Assembly: GCF_023821985.2 (NCBI RefSeq) | Contig: NZ_CP098805.1 | Span: forward strand, 1,860,001 to 1,924,000 | From: Dyadobacter chenhuakuii | GTDB lineage: Bacteria; Bacteroidota; Bacteroidia; Cytophagales; Spirosomataceae | DNA: 64,000 bases | Direction of reading: 5' to 3' | Shown: positions 16,886-25,435 of the stretch, piece after piece | How the letters are laid out: each line of letters begins with the position of its first letter | How positions within the stretch are numbered: position 1 is the first letter of the stretch | The notes under the pieces: model-generated | What the model was told of the DNA's origin: nothing | Seen by the model: only the letters and a program-made list of their open reading frames with translations | Databases searched by the model: none | Made by a program: the position numbers and the translations under genes

Positions 16886-18417
16886 TTGAAGTGCAGTTTA
16901 TACCAGCCGGGATCGGCCAGAATCAAAAGATGCTCATTGGGAATAATTCGGTAATCACTGCCAGGGAATGTGCGGTAAAAGCCGCTTTTGACCAAATCCC
17001 TTTCGTAGACATAAAGAAGGGGCTTGCCAAGCACATGGAGCGGGTATTTTCCACCGTAATCCCAGAAGCTTGGATAAACATTTTCGAAATAGCGTATGTG
17101 CTGAAACGGAACAATCACCTCCGAGCCGGGCGGCAGCTTTCCTGCCAGATCATGGAGTTCATTGGCAATGCCATCCGGGTAGGGATTCAGTCCGAGGCGT
17201 GTTTTCATCATGTAAGATACATTGGCACTTAACCGGGCAGGCCTGGATTCGAATGTGAAATGATGCGCAACCAAAAACGGCGCCATAACAAACTGCAACA
17301 CGCAGCCCGCCAGCGTCCAGGACATTGCATTTTGACCTCTTAACATGCCTGACAGCGGGAACCGGTGACTCAAAAACAGGAAAGCGCCAAACATGAAAGC
17401 CCACAGACCGCTTATCCTTGGCGGGTAAGAGATCCCCGGATAAATGGTTGGAAAGTAATATAGCGACTCCACAGCAAACATCACAAACAAAACCAAATAA
17501 CAACCTGCCAACAACCCGATAATGAGACGCTTACGCGAAAATGTACGAAGCCAAGGGACAAAAGGAATCAGTCCCAAACCAAAAGTCAATAACCCGACCA
17601 TGCCCGAAAACAGAACATAATAAACGAACGTCATGTTAAACTGAACCTTTGCAAACGCCTGGGCAAGACGGCTCGTTTGCGGTCCGTTTAAATGCGAAAG
17701 CCACCATAATCCAAGCGCAAACAATGTAAGAGAGATGCCGGTGATAGTCACATTTTTCCTGTTTAATAGATAGCTCAAAACCGGTTTGCCCGGATTGCGA
17801 AGGACCAGATCCACCACCGAGCAAAACAATAACAAACAGCAAATGAGCACAATAGCAGACTCTTTGACCAAAAATGCGAGTGACAGCCACACCAGGCTCA
17901 TCCCCCACTTCCGTTGTCCCAGACTTAATGCAAGCAAAGCGAGCAGCGGAATCAGGTATTGCTCGGGATGCCAGCCGAAATAATCCAGATACATGAAATA
18001 CGCCATCGGCCCAAAAACGTAGCACAGGACCGTGAGCCAGGAGGCACGGCTTTCCAACGCATTAAAGTCCGGGAGGCTTCGATAATATTTCCAAAAAAAA
18101 ACGCCAACCAGACATACATAAGCCATAAAAAGCCCATAAACGCCCATCGGTTTGGTAAAAATGCCTGCAAGGGGAATAAGATAATAGTTATGCTGCAGCG
18201 CATGGTTTCCGTAGATCGTATCAAACAGCAATGGCCGCCCTTCCAACCAGCCCCTGCTCAATTGCAGGATCACCATGCCGTCGGGATACTGCTCAGGGCT
18301 TGTTTGAAATTGGAACACTTTGAGTAAATACCACAAAATACAGCCCGCAATGGGAAGCATAATGAGGAACGCATTGGTATATCGGCTCATAGGTATGCTT
18401 AAAAGGTCGATTATCAA
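16882..18417 (-). CDS. DUF2079 polytopic membrane protein (probable glycosyltransferase of GT-C type)
   Basis: This 511-residue protein has about 11-12 membrane helices and the N-terminal pattern of DUF2079 (YPDGMVILQLSRGWLEGRPL, then YGNHALQHNYYLIP), with a soluble C-terminal part of about 100 residues. DUF2079 proteins look like GT-C lipid-linked sugar transferases, with a first large periplasmic loop carrying acidic residues. It precedes the methyltransferase-GT2 fusion and overlaps it by 4 bases. The GT2 partner could make the polyprenyl-phosphate sugar used by this protein. Start at 18417; the ATG at 18390 (MSRYTNAF) is an alternative. Confidence 0.82.
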   Translation of the reverse strand: MIIDLLSIPMSRYTNAFLIMLPIAGCILWYLLKVFQFQTSPEQYPDGMVILQLSRGWLEGRPLLFDTIYGNHALQHNYYLIPLAGIFTKPMGVYGLFMAYVCLVGVFFWKYYRSLPDFNALESRASWLTVLCYVFGPMAYFMYLDYFGWHPEQYLIPLLALLALSLGQRKWGMSLVWLSLAFLVKESAIVLICCLLLFCSVVDLVLRNPGKPVLSYLLNRKNVTITGISLTLFALGLWWLSHLNGPQTSRLAQAFAKVQFNMTFVYYVLFSGMVGLLTFGLGLIPFVPWLRTFSRKRLIIGLLAGCYLVLFVMFAVESLYYFPTIYPGISYPPRISGLWAFMFGAFLFLSHRFPLSGMLRGQNAMSWTLAGCVLQFVMAPFLVAHHFTFESRPARLSANVSYMMKTRLGLNPYPDGIANELHDLAGKLPPGSEVIVPFQHIRYFENVYPSFWDYGGKYPLHVLGKPLLYVYERDLVKSGFYRTFPGSDYRIIPNEHLLILADPGWYKLHFK

Positions 18418-18495
18418 GCACTAATACTCCCAATCCTTTTTATACTTTTTAATAGTTTTTAGCATTTCTTTCAAGTTGAGCGTCCGGGTGCCCGA

Positions 18496-18503
18496 TACCT
18501 TTG
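18496..18503 (+). promoter_or_regulatory. candidate -7 promoter element
   Basis: TACCTTTG is an exact TAnnTTTG match 37 bases before the lipoprotein start at 18541. Confidence 0.4.
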
Positions 18504-18540
18504 TCAACAGAAAATTAAAACAAGTTCAACCATTTTAGTT

Positions 18541-19329
18541 ATGAAACCTTATCAATTGAAAACAAAGATCAGAAATGCAGCCATATTTGCCTGCATCGCA
18601 CTCATGTCCGCATGCAACGACAGTGACGAACCGGAAACACCTTCGCCATCGCTCAACTTTACGGAAGTGAAAGGCAGCGGGGACATTACCTCGCAGATTG
18701 CGGCTTTCAGAACATTACTCGGAGACCAACTGAACACCACACCAAACCAGAACGCCGGACGCAGGGAGATTAACTGGGATGCTGTGCCTGATAATCAAAC
18801 CAATACAGACAATTTCCCTGGCGATTTTTTTAATAGCACAGATCCCGCCGTTGCCGCCGGCAGAAAGCGCGGCGCTATTTTCTCTACTCCGGGCAAAGGA
18901 TTACGGATCAGCGACAAGGATTTTAGCGACCTGGTTTCCAGTTACGGCGAGCAGTTCAGCTCATTCAGTCCTGCCCGCACATTCGCAGCGGTAGGAAGCA
19001 ACAAAATGGACGTGACTTTCAAAGTTCCGGGCACAGCTACCAACGCGTTTGTGAAGGGTTTCGGCGTCGTATTATCGGATGTAGACCAGGCCAATTCGAC
19101 TACGCTTGAATTCTTTGAAGGAGACAAAAGTCTGGGCAAATTCAAAGCGCCTATCCGCAAGGATGCCAACGGATTTTCGTTCCTGGGCGTCGTTTTCCCC
19201 GACAGCAAGATCACAAGAGTGACCATTACCACCGGCTCAGCGGCGATCAGCAACAAATATGCCGACAATGCTGAAAATGACCTGGTGATCATGGACGATT
19301 TCTTTTACAGCGAGCCGTTGGCGCAGTAA
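18541..19329 (+). CDS. hypothetical lipoprotein with beta-sandwich-like body
   Basis: I do not recognise the family of this 262-residue protein. It has a lipoprotein signal ending in FACIALMSAC, an acidic linker (NDSDEPETPSPS), and then a body rich in beta strands and Asp/Asn/Gly, including FVKGFGVVLSDVDQANSTTL and DNAENDLVIMDDFFYSE. The late strands resemble the extracellular carbohydrate-binding-like domains seen in secreted proteins with terminal sorting tags. It has its own promoter-like element and a strong terminator, so it is a single-gene unit. Confidence 0.75.
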   Translation: MKPYQLKTKIRNAAIFACIALMSACNDSDEPETPSPSLNFTEVKGSGDITSQIAAFRTLLGDQLNTTPNQNAGRREINWDAVPDNQTNTDNFPGDFFNSTDPAVAAGRKRGAIFSTPGKGLRISDKDFSDLVSSYGEQFSSFSPARTFAAVGSNKMDVTFKVPGTATNAFVKGFGVVLSDVDQANSTTLEFFEGDKSLGKFKAPIRKDANGFSFLGVVFPDSKITRVTITTGSAAISNKYADNAENDLVIMDDFFYSEPLAQ

Positions 19330-19346
19330 CCGAAAACCGATAATTG

Positions 19347-19390
19347 AAAGCAAAAAGCCGTCAGGTCTGTGGACCGGGCGGCTTTTGCTT
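19347..19390. terminator. strong terminator hairpin
   Basis: AAGCAAAAAGCCG (19348-19360) pairs with CGGCTTTTGCTT (19379-19390). The arms carry A-rich and T-rich runs on opposite sides, so it can serve the lipoprotein gene and the convergent DUF4142 gene. Confidence 0.78.
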
Positions 19391-19417
19391 GGATTACCAT
19401 TTTTACTTAACAGATGT

Positions 19418-19942
19418 TTACTTAACAGATGATTCTTTCTGGTTTTGCGGGAAAAGCGCTTTGGCCATTTCTAAATGGTGCTTTAAAGCCGGGATTTTGG
19501 AATCCGCCCACTTTTTAAAATCGGGATCTTTTCCTTCGTTGGATTCTGATTGAAACAAGCCGATCGTTTCTTCGTGAGAAGCAATCATCATATTCATGTA
19601 AAGCATATCAAACTGCTCGCCGGATTGCGCATTCAGGCTGTCGTACATTTGCTGCTTGGCAGTGCTGAGCTGCGTTGGAATGCTCACTTGCTTTTTGCCT
19701 GCGAGCGCTTTCAGCTCATTATTAACCTTCGTATGGTCTTTAATCATCGATTTGCCAAAATCCTTGCACTTCGCAGCAGTGGCCTTCTTTACAGCAAGTT
19801 CACCTAGTTTCACTTCAAGCATCCCGCCATCAGCGGCCGCCAGCACGAACTTCGCGTCCGGTGAGTCTGTTTCAAAGCGGTCTGAAAATGCCAGCACGGC
19901 GCTTAGCAATACGCAAGTCACTAATAATAAAATCGCTTTCAT
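19418..19942 (-). CDS. exported DUF4142 protein
   Basis: The product (174 aa) has a signal peptide (MKAILLLVTCVLLSAVLAF) and the DUF4142 ferritin-like helical bundle: DAKFVLAAADGGMLEVKLGE, GKSMIKDHTKVNNELKALA, MMIASHEETIGLFQSES. The paired His and Glu residues in these helices fit the family, whose biochemical role is unknown but which is often linked to envelope stress. ATG at 19942 was chosen because it begins the signal peptide; the frame extends 69 bases further upstream (to 20011) but that part would hide the signal. Confidence 0.85.
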   Translation of the reverse strand: MKAILLLVTCVLLSAVLAFSDRFETDSPDAKFVLAAADGGMLEVKLGELAVKKATAAKCKDFGKSMIKDHTKVNNELKALAGKKQVSIPTQLSTAKQQMYDSLNAQSGEQFDMLYMNMMIASHEETIGLFQSESNEGKDPDFKKWADSKIPALKHHLEMAKALFPQNQKESSVK

Positions 19943-20070
19943 CTGAAAATCTGGTTCAAGTTTGAAAATCAGCAGCGGATTTAAAAACCATGCCAGTAAC
20001 AGCACATACAAACGCTTTTTAGCATTGGTACAATTTTTATCGTTTGAATGGCAAACAACTTATAATTGAA

Positions 20071-20382
20071 ATGGCAAAAACGACAGATTATGAAACCTGG
20101 CTGTCCAGTGTGGATTTGAGGGGCGATCAAGATGTATATGATTTGTATAGTTCGGTAAACAACTTTGAAAAATCCGGAAAATTCTACACGTCAAAAGAAG
20201 TCACGAACGACGGTTATGAATATCTCGTTCATGCAGAGGGAGTAGAAGATAACTTGCATTTGCAATCAGACGATGCAAAATTCACCTTCCTGGAATACCT
20301 GAAAGCCAATCACACTGATGCAGCAGACAATGACATTCAGGCGTGGTATGACATGAGAAAAGAACTGGGCAGAATTGACTAG
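20071..20382 (+). CDS. small hypothetical acidic protein
   Basis: An unrecognised protein of 103 residues. It is acidic, with no signal peptide or membrane segment, and has segments such as VYDLYSSVNNFEKSGKFYTS and FLEYLKANHTDAADNDIQAW. ATG at 20071 is preferred; a TTG at 20044 would add nine residues. Its stop is followed by a bidirectional terminator. The gene is in the space between the DUF4142 and YceI genes, alone in its direction. Real but of unknown function. Confidence 0.6.
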   Translation: MAKTTDYETWLSSVDLRGDQDVYDLYSSVNNFEKSGKFYTSKEVTNDGYEYLVHAEGVEDNLHLQSDDAKFTFLEYLKANHTDAADNDIQAWYDMRKELGRID

Positions 20383-20447
20383 CAGTTTCCAGCCTTACAC
20401 TGCTCTGACAACGCAGTACGGAATCGCTGACCATTAATAAAAAAATT

Positions 20448-20501
20448 CGCGCCGAGTTACTTGCTCCAACATTTAAGCCGTTGAAGCAAGTAAGTCGCGC
20501 G
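20448..20501. terminator. bidirectional terminator hairpin
   Basis: CGCGC (20448-20452) pairs with GCGCG (20497-20501), and inside them TTACTTGCT (20457-20465) pairs with AGCAAGTAA (20485-20493). An A run precedes and a T run follows, which fits the ends of two convergent genes. Confidence 0.68.
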
Positions 20502-20557
20502 TTTTAAACTTCTGCTGATTTTTATACTTCTGCTGATCGGTATGCTAGTGTAATGTA

Positions 20558-21112
20558 TTAAGCTGCAACCGCTTCATTCACAACTTCTTTCGCAAGTTGA
20601 ATATTCGCAATAATTTTAATATTCTCACCCAAGGCCAGACCACCAGTTTCCGTCAGCGAATTAAAAGTGACATTGAAATCCTTCCGGTCAATAGTTCCTG
20701 TCACCTCGAATCCCACCTTGGTGTTGCCCCACGGATCCCTTTCCGTTCCGCCATATTCTGCTTCCAGCTCCACCTCTTTGGTAATCCCTTTAATGGTCAG
20801 GTTACCTGTCAGTTTATATAAATCTCCTTTGATTTTTGTAAAAGTTGTCGATTTGAAATGAAACTGCGGATGAGTTGCTGTTTCGAAAAAGTCTGTATTT
20901 CGTAAATGTTCGTCACGTCCCGGCTGACCGGTGTCCACGCTATCTACATCAATCGTAAAATCAATGGCTGCATTTTCAAATTGCTCCCCTTCCGTAACAG
21001 CTCTGCCGTTGAATGATTTGAATGATCCGGTTACGGTTGAGATCACAAGGTGTTTTACTTTAAACTGCACTTCCGAGTGCATCGGGTCGACATTCCAGGT
21101 TATTTTTGACAT
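20558..21112 (-). CDS. YceI family protein
   Basis: This 184-residue protein is a YceI-type lipocalin-like barrel: WNVDPMHSEVQFKVKHLVIS, SFKSFNGRAVTEGEQFENA, FTIDVDSVDTGQPGRDEHLR, FKSTTFTKIKGDLYKLTGNL and GNTKVGFEVTGTIDRKDF. YceI proteins bind isoprenoid-like lipids and are often induced by stress. There is no signal peptide, so this copy is probably cytoplasmic. It starts 79 bases from a perfect inverted repeat and 45 bases from a -7-like element, on the same strand as the potassium system upstream. Confidence 0.93.
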   Translation of the reverse strand: MSKITWNVDPMHSEVQFKVKHLVISTVTGSFKSFNGRAVTEGEQFENAAIDFTIDVDSVDTGQPGRDEHLRNTDFFETATHPQFHFKSTTFTKIKGDLYKLTGNLTIKGITKEVELEAEYGGTERDPWGNTKVGFEVTGTIDRKDFNVTFNSLTETGGLALGENIKIIANIQLAKEVVNEAVAA

Positions 21113-21157
21113 TGCATAAAAGTTAAATTGATACTATCCATGATTGATATGGCAGTA

Positions 21158-21165
21158 CAAACTTA
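21158..21165 (-). promoter_or_regulatory. candidate -7 promoter element for the YceI gene
   Basis: On the minus strand this reads TAAGTTTG, an exact TAnnTTTG match 45 bases before the YceI start. The inverted repeat at 21191-21228 lies just upstream of it. Confidence 0.42.
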
Positions 21166-21190
21166 GCTACTTATGCTATGGAAAGTATAG

Positions 21191-21228
21191 TACTATCCCA
21201 AAGGTTAGCAGTAACCTTTGGGATAGTA
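21191..21228. repeat. perfect 17-base inverted repeat with 4-base loop
   Basis: TACTATCCCAAAGGTTA at 21191-21207 is followed by GCAG and then its exact reverse complement at 21212-21228. It lies 28 bases after the potassium regulator stop and upstream of the YceI promoter. There is no T run on the minus side, so a simple intrinsic terminator is less likely than an operator or structured RNA, though termination cannot be excluded. Confidence 0.8.
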
Positions 21229-21255
21229 GGAAGAGTTGTGTTGTTCCGGATGACG

Positions 21256-21933
21256 TCAGTGCATGAGCTTTTCAATGTCTTTCAATTCCCCAAAAAGGAC
21301 CAGCACTTCGTCCTCATGCATAATGGTGCCGGGCGTAGCAATGCCCGAAGCCCTTTTGAATATTTTCGCCAGCCCGTTTTCAGATCCTTTCGACAAGGTC
21401 AGCACTGTTAATACAATTACATTGTAACGGTTTGTGAGATCAGCTTCTGCGAGCGTTTTACCTACATAACGCGGAGGGACGCGGGTTTCAATGATGCTGT
21501 ATTTTTCAGATACCTTAAACGAATCGACAATTCCCGAATTATCCAGCCGCATCGCGAGCCGTTCCGCGGATTCCTCTTCGGGCAGAATGTATTCTTCTAT
21601 CTGCATCGCTTCCAGAACAGTCTTTTGAAGGTCCGACACGACCCGGCCGATGATCTTTTTCACGCCCAGTTGTTTGAGCAATGCCGTCGCCAGCAGCGAC
21701 GCGCCTTCGTCCTCACCGATGGCCACAATTACCGCATCCGCATCTTTGAGCGGCAGCGAACTCACTGCATTTTTATCGGTACAATCCATGCACACCGTAT
21801 GCGTAATGCGCTCTTTCAGCTGTTCCACCTTTTGCATGTTGTTGTCCACGCCGATGGTCTCGTGCCCCAGTTCTGTCAGGCGGGTTGCCAGGGATTTGCC
21901 GAAACTTCCCAATCCAAATATGATGTATTTCAT
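21256..21933 (-). CDS. ktrA: KtrA/TrkA-type potassium channel regulatory subunit
   Basis: The product (225 aa) has an RCK_N Rossmann domain with the nucleotide-binding loop YIIFGLGSFGKSLA and the ribose-binding acidic residue in TIGVDNN, followed by an RCK_C domain (about 140-220). It would gate the KtrB-like channel in response to ATP/ADP or NAD(H) binding. The gene lies 11 bases downstream of the channel gene, so the two are one operon. A single RCK_N/RCK_C unit of this length is the KtrA form and not the doubled TrkA form. Confidence 0.9.
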   Translation of the reverse strand: MKYIIFGLGSFGKSLATRLTELGHETIGVDNNMQKVEQLKERITHTVCMDCTDKNAVSSLPLKDADAVIVAIGEDEGASLLATALLKQLGVKKIIGRVVSDLQKTVLEAMQIEEYILPEEESAERLAMRLDNSGIVDSFKVSEKYSIIETRVPPRYVGKTLAEADLTNRYNVIVLTVLTLSKGSENGLAKIFKRASGIATPGTIMHEDEVLVLFGELKDIEKLMH

Positions 21934-21944
21934 TTTTTACGGGT

Positions 21945-23714
21945 TTAAAAGTTCATCTGCTCGCCCGGGAGCTGATAATTTGTTGGTCTTGCATTCCGGA
22001 CAATGGCCACAAGCAATGTCAGCGAGCCTACCCTGCCGATGAACATGGTTGCGATGATCACCAGACGGCCGGCGCTGCTCAGTTCCGGCGTCACTCCCAG
22101 GCTGAGCCCGGTGGTGCTGTATGCCGAGAAAGTTTCAAATGCGAGTGAAATGAGATGTTTATCAGGATCTGTGACCGACAATAAAAAGATGGCAATGCCA
22201 AGAAAGATCAGCGATAACGAGATAATTCCCAGCGCCTTAGAGATCGACTCCTGCAAAACCTTCCTTCCAAATACTTCAATCGTTCCTTTTCCCCTTGATA
22301 ACGTCGCAATATTGAGGATCGCCAATGCAAATGTAGTAACCTTGATCCCCCCGCCGGTAGAACCAGGCGCAGCACCAATCCACATTAACAGAAAAATGAG
22401 CATCACGGTCGGAAAAGCCAACTGACTCATTACAACTGTATTAAATCCTGCTGACCGCGGGCTGGTGCCGATAAACAAGGCCGTCACAATCTTGCCGTAG
22501 TAAGTGTCATGCGCCAGAAGCGTGTGGTTATACTCTAAAATGAAAACCACTGTAAACCCGAATAATATGAGAAAAAAGCTGGTATAAGCGATGATTTTGG
22601 AGTTGAAAGCAATGACGCGCGCCCTGTAAATGAAATGACGCCCATGCCGTACCCGGTGATAAAGGTTGTAGGCCCAGCGCCGGATAAATTCATATGAATT
22701 GAAAATGATCCCGAAGCCCAATCCTCCCATCACATACAGCAGAATGAGCGAAAGATGCAGCTCGTAATTAAACCGGAGCGCCGCATTGTTCATGCCATCC
22801 GGAACGGTAGAAAATCCTGCATTACAAAAGGCGCTTATGGCGTGAAAAACAGTAAAATAAAGCTGCTCTGCGCGGCTTTCAAAATCGTCCGGTTCCAGGC
22901 TGAGATAGATGAGCACACCGCCTACAATTTCAAAAAAGAAAGTAACCAGGATGATTTTATATAAAGTAGAAATCACGGAACTCACCTTGTTCTCACCGAT
23001 CAGCTCGGTAAACATCAGTTGGTTTTTATAGGAAAATCCACCTGAAAAAAAGTAGCCAAAAAACCCCGTAAATGTCATAATACCCAGCCCGCCGATCTGT
23101 ACGAGCACAAGCAGAATGGTCTGGCCAAAGCGCGTGAACTCCGAGGCAATGTCCACAACAGAAAGTCCGGTAATGCAAACCGCACTCGTCGCAATAAAAA
23201 GCGCATCTACAAATGAAAGCTGTTGATGGTGTGTGGTTTTGGGCAGCAGCAACAGCGCCGTGCCGATCAGGATCAATGTCAGAAAGCTCAGTACGAAAAG
23301 CAGCGTGGGATTGAAATAAAACTTATCAAAGAACAGCGTCTGCTTGGAAACTTCAATGATGAGTATCGCGAAAATGCCTACGTACATCCATTCCGGTTTC
23401 ACAAGTTCTGTTCCGTCCGTTCCGGAAAAATGGTAACTGTCGGCAATGATCACCGCGAGAAAATAAAAGAGCAGCAGCGCCTCTCCTACCCGGGAAATGA
23501 TTGAAGATTTACTTTTGAACGCTGTGAAAGTCTTGGCAGCCAGCGCCAGTGTGAAAAATAAGAAGCACCATTCCAAAATCCGATTGGTTAGCTGCTCAAT
23601 TTTCGGGTCTCTGTTGTAGCCCAAATGAAAAACGACCACCATTGCACAAACGACACTCATCGCTATCAATATGTGGTCCAGCGTTTTCCGGAAATATCTT
23701 ATTTTTTCATTCAT
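21945..23714 (-). CDS. ktrB: KtrB/TrkH-type potassium uptake channel
   Basis: This 589-residue membrane protein carries the four pore-loop repeats of the Trk/Ktr/HKT family, each with the selectivity glycine: AVCITGLSVVD, SAFCNAGFSTVPD, SPRSAGFNTVVM and SAYSTTGLSLGVT. About three extra helices come before the core, making it longer than typical KtrB (about 450 aa). It would take up K+, probably with Na+ coupling or regulated by KtrA. It is the first gene of the operon, with an exact -7-like element 20 bases before its start. Confidence 0.93.
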   Translation of the reverse strand: MNEKIRYFRKTLDHILIAMSVVCAMVVVFHLGYNRDPKIEQLTNRILEWCFLFFTLALAAKTFTAFKSKSSIISRVGEALLLFYFLAVIIADSYHFSGTDGTELVKPEWMYVGIFAILIIEVSKQTLFFDKFYFNPTLLFVLSFLTLILIGTALLLLPKTTHHQQLSFVDALFIATSAVCITGLSVVDIASEFTRFGQTILLVLVQIGGLGIMTFTGFFGYFFSGGFSYKNQLMFTELIGENKVSSVISTLYKIILVTFFFEIVGGVLIYLSLEPDDFESRAEQLYFTVFHAISAFCNAGFSTVPDGMNNAALRFNYELHLSLILLYVMGGLGFGIIFNSYEFIRRWAYNLYHRVRHGRHFIYRARVIAFNSKIIAYTSFFLILFGFTVVFILEYNHTLLAHDTYYGKIVTALFIGTSPRSAGFNTVVMSQLAFPTVMLIFLLMWIGAAPGSTGGGIKVTTFALAILNIATLSRGKGTIEVFGRKVLQESISKALGIISLSLIFLGIAIFLLSVTDPDKHLISLAFETFSAYSTTGLSLGVTPELSSAGRLVIIATMFIGRVGSLTLLVAIVRNARPTNYQLPGEQMNF

Positions 23715-23733
23715 CCAATGCGCCCGATTTGCA

Positions 23734-23741
23734 CAAACATA
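23734..23741 (-). promoter_or_regulatory. candidate -7 promoter element for the potassium operon
   Basis: On the minus strand this reads TATGTTTG, an exact TAnnTTTG match, 19 bases before the KtrB start codon. Confidence 0.4.
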
Positions 23742-23769
23742 AAGCTATTTAGCGCATGTTTAAAGCAGC

Positions 23770-25425
23770 TCAAAGCGAAACATTTTTGGAAATCATCTTG
23801 AACCGGGGCTGATCATCGTCCAGCCAGCACAATGTAGCAGTATAAGTTCCTGGCTTGATTTTGCCAGGAATTTCTACATTAAATTCCCCTGCCCCTGCTT
23901 TTCCACTCTTCCATGACGGCCGGTCGTCTTTTAGCGCCACCAGGTAGAACCGGCTGGGATCTGCATTTTCGGTCAGGCCCAGATATACATCCTTACCAGG
24001 AACTTCACTCCCAACATTGGAAACTTTGATCGCTTTCACCCGATAGAGGTAAGTTTTATATCGCGGCAGATCCGGATATTCGGTCACCTGTATGCCCAGA
24101 TCACTTTTGGCCCCGGAAGTGGTTTTCCATGTATCGATCACCTTTTTGCCGAAATATTCAGGAAAGATATAGTTTTCATAAAATGAGGGCTCCGGGTCGG
24201 GCAGGTTATAATACTGGTGCAGGAAGAACTTGTTCCTTGTATAATTGTAACTATCCGCTTTCAGTCCGGCGTCGTTAAAATTAACAGCCTTGTCGTATTT
24301 TCTGTAACTGTAAACGCTTAAAACCAATGCAATGCTTATGGCGGCAATCTTGAAAAAAGCGGCTTTACGGAAGGGTGCGCTTTTTACCAGAAACAAATAA
24401 AAGAGAATAAGAACACTGACAGCGTAAATCTGGAACCTGGGCGCAATCATTGTTCCCACGCCTTCGGCATAGCGGCCGATCATGATCATCCCCATACTGC
24501 CCAGCATTCTCAAAAAGCAGATATCCGTCAGGTCCAGCTTCCATATTTCAAGGAATGAGAAGCGATAGCCTCCTTCTGAGCGGGGGAAAAATTTGAATAC
24601 AAGAAAGGTTAGCAGAATGCCGGAACCCAGGATCGTAGACAACAATATGCCATATGTATCCGAAATAAATCTGGCGAACGACCCCGTAACAACAATAAAA
24701 GCGTGCGCCATAAGCGGCAGGCTGTTCATGGTAAAGCCTATCTGGCTGGCAGAAGAAAGTTTGAAATCGGTAAAATAAATGATGAGATATACGACCGTCA
24801 GGCCTGTGAAAATCAAGCTGTCTTTCCAGCGCTTTTGTGTGAGCAGCCAGAATATACAAACCGGCATAACGCTGATGCCGTCGAGGTTGGTGAGCGTGGC
24901 TGCAACGGCGATTGGAAATGCAAAAAGCCAGGAGGATTTCTTCTCCGGCTGCAAAAAATAAAGGCACAAAATGGAAAACGCAATCGAAAGCGTGTGCTGG
25001 AAAGCCGTTAGGCTCCAAAGGTGAACATAATACACCAGGGGCGAAAACAGCAACAGCATTACGGGCAGAAACAGCGTAATCTCCTTATTGGCAGATCTGT
25101 AAATCAGGTAAAAAGCATAACCCAAAAGCATCAGGTTGAAGTAACCCAGCAGGATCGTGAGCCTGAAATCCAGCGTGCCGCTCAGCAAGTAACTGAGAAT
25201 TATACCCAACCGCGGAAACGTAGACCGGTGGTCGTTCTGCTGCCGGACAAGCGTGGTAAAGACATCCGCCGTTCCGTTTTTCAGGACATTAATGGAATCA
25301 ACAAGTTCCATGTCGTCCATGAAAGGCACATTAATCGCATGTTTGAAGATAAAAACAGCAAACGCAATGACCGGAGCAGCCATTAGCAGATAAATGAGGA
25401 ATTGCTTCTGTTTTACCCGGATCAC
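23770..25425 (-). CDS. polytopic membrane protein, probable glycan-assembly protein
   Basis: The product (551 aa) has about 10-11 membrane helices in its first 390 residues, with an early acidic periplasmic loop (NVPFMDDMELVDSINVLKNG) in the position of the catalytic acidic residues of GT-C transferases, and a C-terminal soluble beta domain of about 150 residues (EVPGKDVYLGLTENADPSRF, PGKIKPGTYTATLCWLDDD). I do not recognise a named family. The start is GTG at 25425, which gives a basic N-terminus directly before the first helix. It is the last gene of a four-gene minus-strand operon with an MBOAT acyltransferase 10 bases upstream, so a role in building or exporting the same surface glycan is likely. 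Confidence 0.7.
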   Translation of the reverse strand: MIRVKQKQFLIYLLMAAPVIAFAVFIFKHAINVPFMDDMELVDSINVLKNGTADVFTTLVRQQNDHRSTFPRLGIILSYLLSGTLDFRLTILLGYFNLMLLGYAFYLIYRSANKEITLFLPVMLLLFSPLVYYVHLWSLTAFQHTLSIAFSILCLYFLQPEKKSSWLFAFPIAVAATLTNLDGISVMPVCIFWLLTQKRWKDSLIFTGLTVVYLIIYFTDFKLSSASQIGFTMNSLPLMAHAFIVVTGSFARFISDTYGILLSTILGSGILLTFLVFKFFPRSEGGYRFSFLEIWKLDLTDICFLRMLGSMGMIMIGRYAEGVGTMIAPRFQIYAVSVLILFYLFLVKSAPFRKAAFFKIAAISIALVLSVYSYRKYDKAVNFNDAGLKADSYNYTRNKFFLHQYYNLPDPEPSFYENYIFPEYFGKKVIDTWKTTSGAKSDLGIQVTEYPDLPRYKTYLYRVKAIKVSNVGSEVPGKDVYLGLTENADPSRFYLVALKDDRPSWKSGKAGAGEFNVEIPGKIKPGTYTATLCWLDDDQPRFKMISKNVSL

Positions 25426-25435
25426 GGTCTAAGAT

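Noticed and set aside
20508..20537. direct repeat ACTTCTGCTGAT at 20508-20519 and 20526-20537
   Set aside because: Two copies only, next to a terminator; probably a small local duplication without function.
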